From positions 6,042 through 16,727 of the forward strand of contig DDJH01000022.1 in assembly GCA_002338895.1 (NCBI GenBank): a stretch of DNA of 10,686 bases, in the 5' to 3' direction. Position 1 is the stretch's first letter. Each line of letters begins with the position of its first letter. Below the pieces are notes generated by a model. The model made no database searches. It saw only the letters and a program-made list of their open reading frames with translations, and was not told where the DNA came from. Below are positions 1 to 6,295 of the stretch, piece after piece. Made by a program: the position numbers and the translations under genes. Source of the DNA: Lentisphaeria bacterium UBA1829 (GTDB taxonomy: Bacteria; Verrucomicrobiota; Lentisphaeria; Victivallales; UBA1829).

Positions 1-1519
1 GATACTCCTCCAGCGCCTCCGCATCGCGTCCCAGCCGGGCCAGGGCAAGCGCGCGGAATCCGTGGATCCGTCCCATGTTCCGGTACGGCGTGTCCCGGAA
101 GAATCCGGCGAGGTCCAGTGCATGCCGCGGATCCTGCCGGACCAGCAGTGCCGACTCCACCGCCCGATAGAGCGCCTCCGGAAAGGCCGTCGTCAGAGCG
201 GCCGCCCGAAGCTCCGCGCGTCCCGGGGCCGATCCGGGAACAGCTTTCCGTGCCGTCTCATACATCCGGGTCGCCGCAAAATTCACTCCGGCGGAGAGCA
301 GCACGCCGCAGAGCGCAAGGACTCCTGCCACACGGGGGATCGCATGAAATTTCACGTCCTCCTCCGCGCCGAGCATCCGGGGCGCCCAGAAGAACCCGGC
401 GAACAGCAGAGCGAACAGATCCAGCGGCCAGGCAACAAACACCAGATCCACCATCCCGTGAAACAGAAGAACCGTGAATCCGAAAAAGATCAGCTTCTCT
501 TCCGGACGGGTTTTCCGGAAACGAAGCAGAAACAGTCCGATCCCCTTGAAGGTCAGGAAACACCATCCCAGCAGAGCGGGTATTCCGAGACAGGCGGCGA
601 TGTTCAGGAACTCGTTGTGCGGATGAAGGGTCCGCCAGGCCGCGTGGCGGTGAAAGAAATATTCCGCCGTCTTATATGGAATATACGCCTCCTCGAACGA
701 TTCCGCGCCGACCCCCAGCGGATGATCCGCAATCAGAGCAAGGGTCGATTCCCAGATCACCGGCCGGATCTCGTCCTTCAGAAACGCATCCAGTCTCTCC
801 GGAGCCCCGACGGTCAGCAGCGCCGTTCCCCCCAGCAGAACACCGAGCAGGGAAAACAGCAGAATCTTTCTTCCCCTTCCCGGCAGAAACAGAAAAAGTC
901 CGATTCCAGCGGCTCCGGCAAACGCCAGCAGCGAGGCCCGCGAACCGGAACAGACGATCAGAAACGCCGAAAGCAGTGCAGCAAGACTCGCCAGAACCCA
1001 GCCGGCCCGGCGGCATCGACTCTTCCGGATGATCCACAGACAGACAAACGGAACCGAAAACAGCAGAAGCGTCGCATTCCAGTTCCAGTTTCCCGCGATG
1101 CCGGTCAGCGGTTTTCCGAATCCCCACTGCCCGGCGGTCAGCAGAAAATCAATCAGCCAGAACACGCACAGAAACGGGGGCGCCAGACGGCGGAGCGCAT
1201 CCCGGTTCAGCGCTCCGAACAGCGGAATGGTCAGAAATGCCAGATTCAGTCCGAGACTCTCCAGCGTCCAGTATCCGTTCACAAAGAAATGCCCCAGCGC
1301 GGAAAGCAGCAGGATCAGCAGCGCCGCCACCGACCACCGGGAAAGACTCTTCAGCAGAAGAATCAGTCGTTCCCATTCCAGCAGGATCAGAGCCGCCGCA
1401 AGCAGCGCGAAATCCCAGCGGGGCTCCAGTGTCGTCAGATCCGCATAGTTTCCCGCCAGCATTGCCGGCCGGTGCAGCAGCAGCCCCGCAAGAAGAAAAC
1501 CCCCCATCGCCTTACGCAT
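1..1519 (-). CDS. O-antigen ligase/polymerase-family membrane protein (C-terminus beyond window)
   Basis: The reading frame is open from the ATG at 1519 to the window edge (506 codons, no stop), so the C-terminus is missing. The protein is a polytopic inner-membrane protein with many hydrophobic segments from about residue 6 to 415. It carries an S-G-S-R-A-S motif at 191-196 and a long non-membrane loop at about 237-300 ending in H299-P-H301-N302-E303. This HxHN-type loop is the hallmark of the Wzy_C/O-antigen ligase family, whose members polymerise or ligate lipid-linked glycans at the periplasmic face. After the last membrane helix, residues about 420-506 look helical and TPR-like (G-R-D-A-E-A-L-E-E-Y). 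AAGGAGGAG at 1523-1531 lies just upstream of the ATG and fixes the start. It is the last gene of the purD transcript visible here and follows larE by 23 bp. The glycosyltransferase two genes upstream supports a surface-polysaccharide role. Whether it is a ligase, a polymerase or a protein O-glycosylating enzyme cannot be told from sequence. Confidence 0.85.
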   Translation of the reverse strand, partial: MRKAMGGFLLAGLLLHRPAMLAGNYADLTTLEPRWDFALLAAALILLEWERLILLLKSLSRWSVAALLILLLSALGHFFVNGYWTLESLGLNLAFLTIPLFGALNRDALRRLAPPFLCVFWLIDFLLTAGQWGFGKPLTGIAGNWNWNATLLLFSVPFVCLWIIRKSRCRRAGWVLASLAALLSAFLIVCSGSRASLLAFAGAAGIGLFLFLPGRGRKILLFSLLGVLLGGTALLTVGAPERLDAFLKDEIRPVIWESTLALIADHPLGVGAESFEEAYIPYKTAEYFFHRHAAWRTLHPHNEFLNIAACLGIPALLGWCFLTFKGIGLFLLRFRKTRPEEKLIFFGFTVLLFHGMVDLVFVAWPLDLFALLFAGFFWAPRMLGAEEDVKFHAIPRVAGVLALCGVLLSAGVNFAATRMYETARKAVPGSAPGRAELRAAALTTAFPEALYRAVESALLVRQDPRHALDLAGFFRDTPYRNMGRIHGFRALALARLGRDAEALEEY

Positions 1520-1542
1520 CGACTCCTCCTTTCCCGGAATTC

Positions 1543-2364
1543 TCAAAGACGGTTCATCGATCCCTGCCGGTACCCCGACGGATGAATCACCACACGGGAA
1601 AATCCGAACGACCGGACCACATTGCAGACCTTCTCCTCCATCCGGAACGCGCGGGAGAGAGCCGGACCGCGGAACTCCAGCGATGCGGAACCATCCGCAA
1701 GCGCCCTCACCCGCGAACCGGAGAAACCGAGTTGTGCCAGCGCCTGTTCCGCCGCGCCGCAGCGCCGGAGCACCTCCTCCTTCAGCGGCACGCCGGTCGG
1801 GATGCGCGAGGCGAGACAGGCCGCCGCCGGAAGGGTCCAGACCGAAAGTCCCGCCCGCCGCGCCAGAAGCCGGATCCTCCGTTTCCCGATTCCGCATTCC
1901 GAGAAGGGATGCAGTATTCCCAGTTCATCCGCCGCCGCGATGCCGGGACGCCAGTCGTGCCGGTCATCAGGATTGGTTCCGTCCGCCAGAGCGGAAAATC
2001 CGCGCGACGCCGCCGCGGACTGAATCGCGGAAAAGATCCGTTTCTTACAGTAATAGCACCGCCACTTGTCGTTGCAGACGATCCGGGGGTCCTCCAGCAC
2101 ATCGACCGGCAGTTCCAGATACGGAAGATTCCGGGAAACGGCAAATTCGTGTGCCGAACGGTCTTCCCCGGAAAACGTCAGCGGGGAATTCACATGGATC
2201 AGCAGAATGGAATCCGGGCCGAGCACCCGGGCGGAGAAATCCGCCAGCAGCACGCTGTCGCACCCGCCGGAGAAGGCGATGGCGAGTTTTCCGATCCCCC
2301 GAAGATACTGCGCAAGGCGCACCTCCTCCGGAAGAGGTGTCAGTTTTTTTTCGCCGCCAGGCAT
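1543..2364 (-). CDS. larE: LarE-type ATP-dependent sacrificial sulfur transferase (PP-loop)
   Basis: The 273-residue product belongs to the LarE family of cytoplasmic PP-loop enzymes. In the characterised Lactobacillus plantarum protein, LarE adenylates a pyridinium dicarboxylate mononucleotide and donates sulfur from its own cysteine to build the nickel-pincer nucleotide of lactate racemase and other LarA-like enzymes. Visible motifs are the PP-loop S-G-G-C-D-S at 32-37, C-Y-Y-C-K-K at 103-108, D-G-T-N at 128-131, R139-P-G, and A-C183-L-A-S-R-I-P-T-G. C183 matches the sacrificial cysteine. The length agrees with the family (about 270-280). I chose the ATG at 2364 because AAGGA (2374-2378) precedes it by 9 nt. 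An in-frame ATG at 2406 would add 14 residues but has no good ribosome site. The gene overlaps the glycosyltransferase by 25 bp and sits 23 bp before the membrane protein. No larA, larB or larC is in the window, so the target cofactor is unknown. Family assignment is firm, substrate inferred. Confidence 0.85.
   Translation of the reverse strand: MPGGEKKLTPLPEEVRLAQYLRGIGKLAIAFSGGCDSVLLADFSARVLGPDSILLIHVNSPLTFSGEDRSAHEFAVSRNLPYLELPVDVLEDPRIVCNDKWRCYYCKKRIFSAIQSAAASRGFSALADGTNPDDRHDWRPGIAAADELGILHPFSECGIGKRRIRLLARRAGLSVWTLPAAACLASRIPTGVPLKEEVLRRCGAAEQALAQLGFSGSRVRALADGSASLEFRGPALSRAFRMEEKVCNVVRSFGFSRVVIHPSGYRQGSMNRL
2320..2349 (-). promoter_or_regulatory. Candidate -1 frameshift element at the glycosyltransferase/larE overlap
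   Basis: On the minus strand the glycosyltransferase frame ends AAA AAA AAC TGA within a run of eight A residues (2344-2351). This gives the canonical slippery heptamer A AAA AAC at 2343-2349, directly followed by the TGA (2340-2342). The next 20 nt (2320-2339) are CACCTCTTCCGGAGGAGGTG. They fold into an 8-bp stem, including one T-G wobble, with a CCGG loop. The larE frame is the -1 frame relative to the glycosyltransferase, so slippage would read through into LarE. The 3-nt gap between heptamer and stem is shorter than usual. The AAGGA at 2374-2378 upstream may serve only as the larE ribosome site. Transcript slippage on A8 is an alternative route to the same fusion. Motifs are seen in the sequence; function is inferred. 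Confidence 0.4.
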
Positions 2365-3500
2365 TCCGCGTAATCCTTCAGAAGAGTGTCCGACATTGTT
2401 TTCCATCCGAAGCGGGATTCCACCAGTTTGCGTCCGTTTGCGCCGAGTTCCGCAGCGAGTGCGGGGTTGGCAACGAGTTCCCGGATCGCCGCCTCCGCCC
2501 CGGCGCGGTCGCCGGGCTTCAGCAGATACCCGGTCTTTCCGGGGATCACCACCTCCGGCGTTCCGTCCAGAGCGTACGCGATCACCGGTTTCCCGGACGC
2601 AAGCGCCTGGACCGCCGCCCGCGGCAGTCCTTCCCGCAAGGAGAAATGAACCAGAACCGATGCGAGCGCCAGATAGTTTCCCACCTCGCCCGGCGCCACC
2701 AGTCCGGCAAAGGAGAAGCGGGATTCCACCCCCTCCTTCCGGATGAATTCACGGATCTCCTCCATCATCGTTCCGTTTCCGATAATCAGGCAGTGAATCT
2801 GCGGCAGCTCCTTTGCGAGTTTGACCGCCACCGGGAGAAACTGTTCATACCCTTTGAGCGGAAAAAGACGGGCCAGCGTCGCCAGAACAACGGCATTTTC
2901 CGGAATTCCCTGTTTTTTCCGGAGCTCCGGATCCGGTTTTGCGTGGAGGAACCGATCCAGTTCCATTCCGCTGTACACCACCTTGTACTGATCCGGCGAG
3001 CCGACGCCGGCGGCAAGACTCTGATCGATCATCGCCTGCGCGACCGCATAGATCCGTTTTCCGCAAGGTGCCGCCGCCCGTTCACAGGCGATGTACAGCA
3101 GATTCTTCCAGAATTTTTCGTACCGGTGAAATGCGAGGCCGTGAATGGTGTGGACCACCAGCGGCACGCCGGCGGCCCGTGCGGCGAACCGGCCGACAAT
3201 TCCCGCTTTGGAACTGTGCGTATGCACCACGTCATACCGCTCCGTCCGGAACAGCTTTTTCAGATGGAGAAACGCCTTGAGATCGGAGAGCGGCGCGATC
3301 TCCCGGACCAGCCACGGACACTCCACGATCTTCAGTCCGGGACACGAAACGCGCTTCAGCAGCTCCCCTTCCGGTCCCGGCGATGGCCCCGTGACCAGCG
3401 TGACGTCGTGCCCCGCCTCCAGAGCGCCCCGGCAGGAGAGCAGCGTGTTCTCCTGCGCGCCTCCGACGATCATCCGGGTGATGACATGGCAGATCTTCAT
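2340..3500 (-). CDS. Glycosyltransferase family 4 protein
   Basis: A 386-residue cytoplasmic or membrane-peripheral GT-B glycosyltransferase of family GT4, which transfers a sugar from a nucleotide-sugar donor with retention of configuration. The N-terminal acceptor domain starts M-K-I-C-H-V-I-T and has the glycine-rich loop G13-G-A-Q. The H-T-H-S-S-K-A-G segment at 93-100 and H-T-I-H-G at 117-121 are typical of this group. The C-terminal donor domain begins near 203 (V-V-L-A-T-L-A-R-L with K216-G). The usual donor-site E-x7-E motif appears as E290-G-L-P-R-A-A-V-Q298, so the second Glu is Gln. The ATG lies 6 bp after the purD stop. Its ribosome site is weak (GGTGA across that stop), so coupled translation is likely. 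The 3' end overlaps larE and contains an A8 run just before the TGA. Neighbouring O-antigen-ligase-like protein suggests surface glycan synthesis. Donor and acceptor are not predictable. Confidence 0.9.
   Translation of the reverse strand: MKICHVITRMIVGGAQENTLLSCRGALEAGHDVTLVTGPSPGPEGELLKRVSCPGLKIVECPWLVREIAPLSDLKAFLHLKKLFRTERYDVVHTHSSKAGIVGRFAARAAGVPLVVHTIHGLAFHRYEKFWKNLLYIACERAAAPCGKRIYAVAQAMIDQSLAAGVGSPDQYKVVYSGMELDRFLHAKPDPELRKKQGIPENAVVLATLARLFPLKGYEQFLPVAVKLAKELPQIHCLIIGNGTMMEEIREFIRKEGVESRFSFAGLVAPGEVGNYLALASVLVHFSLREGLPRAAVQALASGKPVIAYALDGTPEVVIPGKTGYLLKPGDRAGAEAAIRELVANPALAAELGANGRKLVESRFGWKTMSDTLLKDYAECLAAKKN
2374..2378 (-). promoter_or_regulatory. Ribosome binding site deciding the larE start
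   Basis: AAGGA on the minus strand lies 9 nt before the ATG at 2364, inside the end of the glycosyltransferase gene. It favours this start over the in-frame ATG at 2406, which has no comparable site. Confidence 0.55.
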
Positions 3501-3506
3501 ACCGCT

Positions 3507-4778
3507 TCACCGGTTGAATGCGCGATGCGCAATATCTTTCCGGTACTGCATTCCGGTCCACGAGATTTTCGAGACGGCCTCATACGCTTTCTTCACCGCC
3601 TCCTGAAGATCCTTTCCGCGCGCGGTCACGCCGAGCACCCGTCCGCCGGAGTTGACCAGTTTTCCGTCGCGGACCGCGGTTCCGGCGTGGTACACGATCA
3701 CGCCGTCCTTTTCCGCCTCCTCAATTCCGTGGATCTCATGCCCCTTGTCGACCGACGCGGGATAGCCTCCGGATGCGAGCACCACGCACACCGCCGGTTC
3801 CGGCGACCAGACAAGTTCCGCCTTCTCCAGTTCACAATCGGCAGTTTTCAGAAGGGTGTCGGCCAGATCGCCGTCGAACCGGGTCAGCACCGCCTGGGTT
3901 TCGGGATCGCCGAAGCGGACATTGAATTCCAGCACCTTCGGTCCGTTCTTCGTCACCATGATTCCCGCATAGATGATTCCGCGGTAGTCCAGTTTTTCCG
4001 CCTGAATTCCGCGGAGGAAATTGTCCAGCACGCAGTGCCGCACCTCCTCCATCAGCGCCGGCGTGACCACCGGGGCGGGCGAGTATGCGCCCATGCCGCC
4101 CGTATTCGGACCGCGGTCGCCGTCGAGCTGCCGCTTGTGATCCTGCGAACTGACAAGCGGGACAATGGTTTTTCCATCGGTCAGAGCGAGAATGGAGGCC
4201 TCCTCCCCTTCCAGCAGTTCTTCGATCACCACGCGGGATCCGGCGTTTCCGAATGCGCCGGAGAAGCACTCCCGGACGCCGTCCAGCGCCTCCTCCAGAG
4301 AGGATGCGACGATCACGCCTTTTCCTGCCGCGAGCCCGTCCGCCTTGACCACGACACCGCGTCCGGCCGCATATTCCGAACGGACATATGCCTCCGCCGC
4401 CTCCCGGTCGGCAAACGCGGCATATGCGGCCGTCGGGATTCCATATCGGACCATGAACGCCTTGGAGAACTCCTTGCTTCCCTCGAGCCGGGCGGCCGCG
4501 CCGGAAGGCCCGAACACGGGGATTCCCCTTGCGCGGACCGCATCCGCGACCCCCTGGCAGAGCGGCGCCTCGGGACCGATCACCACCAGTCCCACCTTCT
4601 TCTTCTCCGCGAAATCCGCAATGGATTCGTTGTCGGAAGGCAGAGCGACACATTCCGCGATCTGCGCCATGCCGGGATTTCCAGGTGCGCAGTAGATGGT
4701 TTCAACCTGTTTGCTTTTTCTGAGACCGCGGCAGATGGCGTGTTCCCTTCCTCCGCTTCCAATCAGCAGAATATCCAT
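3507..4778 (-). CDS. purD: Phosphoribosylamine-glycine ligase (GAR synthetase)
   Basis: This 423-residue cytosolic enzyme of de novo purine synthesis joins glycine to 5-phosphoribosylamine using ATP. All landmarks are present: the N-terminal G-S-G-G-R-E-H-A at 7-14, G-P-E-A-P-L at 69-74, the ATP-grasp segment K145-A-D-G-L-A-A-G-K-G-V, D221-R-G-P-N-T-G-G-M-G, the metal-binding strand E284-F-N286-V-R-F-G-D-P-E-T-Q, and the C-terminal domain ending R-K-D-I-A-H-R-A. Length is normal for PurD, and no catalytic residue looks altered. The ATG at 4778 has AAGGAG (4787-4792) at 8-nt spacing and places the first residues of the nucleotide-binding fold at the N-terminus, as in other PurD proteins. It is the first gene of the minus-strand transcript and has no other pur gene beside it. 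It is followed after 6 bp by a glycosyltransferase. No purine riboswitch or PurR-like palindrome was recognised in the leader. Confidence 0.97.
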   Translation of the reverse strand: MDILLIGSGGREHAICRGLRKSKQVETIYCAPGNPGMAQIAECVALPSDNESIADFAEKKKVGLVVIGPEAPLCQGVADAVRARGIPVFGPSGAAARLEGSKEFSKAFMVRYGIPTAAYAAFADREAAEAYVRSEYAAGRGVVVKADGLAAGKGVIVASSLEEALDGVRECFSGAFGNAGSRVVIEELLEGEEASILALTDGKTIVPLVSSQDHKRQLDGDRGPNTGGMGAYSPAPVVTPALMEEVRHCVLDNFLRGIQAEKLDYRGIIYAGIMVTKNGPKVLEFNVRFGDPETQAVLTRFDGDLADTLLKTADCELEKAELVWSPEPAVCVVLASGGYPASVDKGHEIHGIEEAEKDGVIVYHAGTAVRDGKLVNSGGRVLGVTARGKDLQEAVKKAYEAVSKISWTGMQYRKDIAHRAFNR

Positions 4779-4786
4779 TCCAAGAG

Positions 4787-4792
4787 CTCCTT
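4787..4792 (-). promoter_or_regulatory. Ribosome binding site deciding the purD start
   Basis: AAGGAG on the minus strand sits 8 nt before the ATG at 4778. An earlier in-frame ATG at 4832 lacks such a site, so the shorter PurD is preferred. Confidence 0.75.
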
Positions 4793-4848
4793 TGCTTTCC
4801 TGATGAGAATACTTGATTGTTTTCTCTTTCATACATTTTATTTGGAGT

Positions 4849-4877
4849 AATATAATTTCGCCGGGAGCGTTTTTCAA
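4849..4877 (-). promoter_or_regulatory. Sigma-70 promoter of the purD-glycosyltransferase-larE-membrane protein unit
   Basis: Read on the minus strand, TTGAAA (4872-4877) and TATATT (4849-4854) are separated by exactly 17 bp. Transcription would begin near 4842, giving a leader of about 64 nt before purD. It lies back to back with the plus-strand promoter at 4929-4957, with 51 bp between the two -35 boxes. No clear palindromic operator was found in that gap. Confidence 0.7.
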
Positions 4878-4928
4878 TGCCGGAACATGGACGCATCCGG
4901 GAGAAAACAGGAAAATCGGAAACGAAGG

Positions 4929-4957
4929 TTGCATATTCGGGGAAAAGACGGTATATT
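4929..4957 (+). promoter_or_regulatory. Sigma-70 promoter of the tandem-aldolase operon
   Basis: TTGCAT (4929-4934) and TATATT (4952-4957) are spaced by 17 bp. Transcription would start near 4964, about 47 nt before the ATG at 5011. The intergenic region 4779-5010 thus holds two divergent promoters and both leaders. I saw no riboswitch-like or terminator-like fold in it. Confidence 0.65.
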
Positions 4958-4997
4958 TCCATTGAATCTGAAATTCCAAACAAACAACCTGAATTTT

Positions 4998-5003
4998 GAG
5001 GAG
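4998..5003 (+). promoter_or_regulatory. Ribosome binding site deciding the aldolase start
   Basis: GAGGAG lies 7 nt before the ATG at 5011. This overrides the in-frame TTG at 4996, which overlaps the site itself and would add five residues. Confidence 0.75.
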
Positions 5004-5010
5004 AGCAGCC

Positions 5011-6282
5011 ATGTCCTGCAATTACGTTCATCCGAGAAACCTTCTTGTCGCAACCCTCCAGCGCCTGTACGATTATGGAATGACCACCACATCGGGCGGC
5101 AACATCTCGATCAAGGACGAGGAAGGAAACATCTGGATCACGCCGAGCGGAATCGACAAGGGAACCCTCCGGCCGGACGACATCATGCTGGTGAAAGTCA
5201 ACGGGGAAATCATCGGACGTCACCGTCCGAGCGTGGAACTTCCGTTTCACAGCGCGGTCTACCAGCTCCGCCCGGATGCGGGAGCGGTCCTTCATGCGCA
5301 TTCGCCGGCGCTTGTGGCCTTCAGCCTGGTCGGGAAATGCCCGAACGCGAACCTGATCCCCGGAACGGAGGAGATCTGCGGAAAAATCGCCTTCTCCCGC
5401 TACGACATCCCGGGCAGCAGAACACTCGGCGAAATCATCTCCGCCGAATTTGCCAAGGGGGCGGACTGCGTGATGATGGAAAATCACGGAGCGGTGGTCT
5501 GCGGAGCGACCGTCGAAGAGGCGTTCGCCCGCTTTGAGACGCTGGACTATCTGGCCCGCATCGAAATCCAGGCGGCCGGAATGAAAGACTTCCTCTCCGC
5601 AAACGGAGGAGGGAAGAAGAGCACATGGGGAACCCTGGGGGCCTATCGTCCGAGCCCGCTGGAGTGCGAACTGCGCGACAGCATCGTGAAATTTGCGGCC
5701 CGGCTCTACCGCCAGCGTCTGGTGTTCACCGGGAATGTGGTTCTCTCCACCCGGCTCGGGAAAGAGGATCTGCTGGTCACGCCGGCGGGATTCGACCCGC
5801 TTGCCCTCCGAATCGAGGATGTCGTCCGGGTTGCGGGCGGAGCCTGCGAACCGGGGAAGAGTCCGGCCTGCCAGACGGAACTCTGCGCGGAGATCTATCG
5901 GAGAAACGACTGGGCGAACGCGGTCATCATGACCCGCTCGCCGAATGTGATGGCGTTCGCCTGCACCGGAACGCCGCTGGACAGCCGGACCATTCCGGAA
6001 AGCTACATCCAGCTGCGCGACATTCCGATGATCAGCAGCCGGGAATTCGAGGCCGATGCGCTGTGTGCGGCGAAACGGATCACGCCGTCGACTCCGGTGG
6101 TGATCGTGGAGAACTGCGGGGTCATCACGGCGGGGAAGAATCTGACCGAGGCGTTCGACCGGCTGGAGGGGGCGGACTTCACGGCCAACTGCATCCGTCT
6201 TGCAGCGCGGATCGGGGACTTCAAGCCGATCACCGAACAGCAGGTGCAGGACATCATCCAGGCGTTCCATCTTCCGCAGTGA
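5011..6282 (+). CDS. Tandem class II aldolase/adducin-domain protein with a degenerate second domain
   Basis: The 423-residue protein has two copies of the class II aldolase/adducin fold (about 8-195 and 219-402). Single-domain relatives include L-fuculose-1-phosphate aldolase, ribulose-5-phosphate 4-epimerase and methylthioribulose-1-phosphate dehydratase, all zinc enzymes of about 210-230 residues. Domain 1 has G30-N31-I-S, T44-P-S-G, E76, H95-A-H97 and N158-H159-G. Spacing is close to the E73/H92/H94/H155 zinc site of E. coli FucA, so it should be active. Domain 2 aligns clearly: T-G-N, T258-P-A-G, E290, then M307-T-R309-S-P in place of H-A-H-S-P, and N368-C369-G in place of N-H-G. All three zinc histidines are therefore lost. 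Domain 2 is probably structural or regulatory. The gene opens the plus-strand operon and ends 13 bp before the pyrophosphatase gene. A sugar-phosphate aldolase or epimerase activity is likely; the substrate is unknown. Confidence 0.88.
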   Translation: MSCNYVHPRNLLVATLQRLYDYGMTTTSGGNISIKDEEGNIWITPSGIDKGTLRPDDIMLVKVNGEIIGRHRPSVELPFHSAVYQLRPDAGAVLHAHSPALVAFSLVGKCPNANLIPGTEEICGKIAFSRYDIPGSRTLGEIISAEFAKGADCVMMENHGAVVCGATVEEAFARFETLDYLARIEIQAAGMKDFLSANGGGKKSTWGTLGAYRPSPLECELRDSIVKFAARLYRQRLVFTGNVVLSTRLGKEDLLVTPAGFDPLALRIEDVVRVAGGACEPGKSPACQTELCAEIYRRNDWANAVIMTRSPNVMAFACTGTPLDSRTIPESYIQLRDIPMISSREFEADALCAAKRITPSTPVVIVENCGVITAGKNLTEAFDRLEGADFTANCIRLAARIGDFKPITEQQVQDIIQAFHLPQ

Positions 6283-6295
6283 GAAGAGTCCGGAC

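Noticed and set aside
62..1585. 507-codon open frame on the plus strand
   Set aside because: It is antisense to the membrane protein gene. Its translation is Arg/Gln/Pro-rich without family motifs, as expected for the opposite strand of a GC-rich gene.
2365..2406. Longer larE starting at the ATG at 2406
   Set aside because: It would add 14 residues without a ribosome site. The ATG at 2364 has AAGGA at 9 nt and gives the usual LarE length.
4779..4832. Longer purD starting at the ATG at 4832
   Set aside because: The extra 18 residues precede the normal PurD N-terminus, there is no ribosome site there, and the ATG at 4778 has AAGGAG.
1683..4850. 1055-codon open frame on the plus strand
   Set aside because: It runs antisense across larE, the glycosyltransferase and purD, all three strongly supported. 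The product is a compositional artefact rich in Arg, Pro and His.
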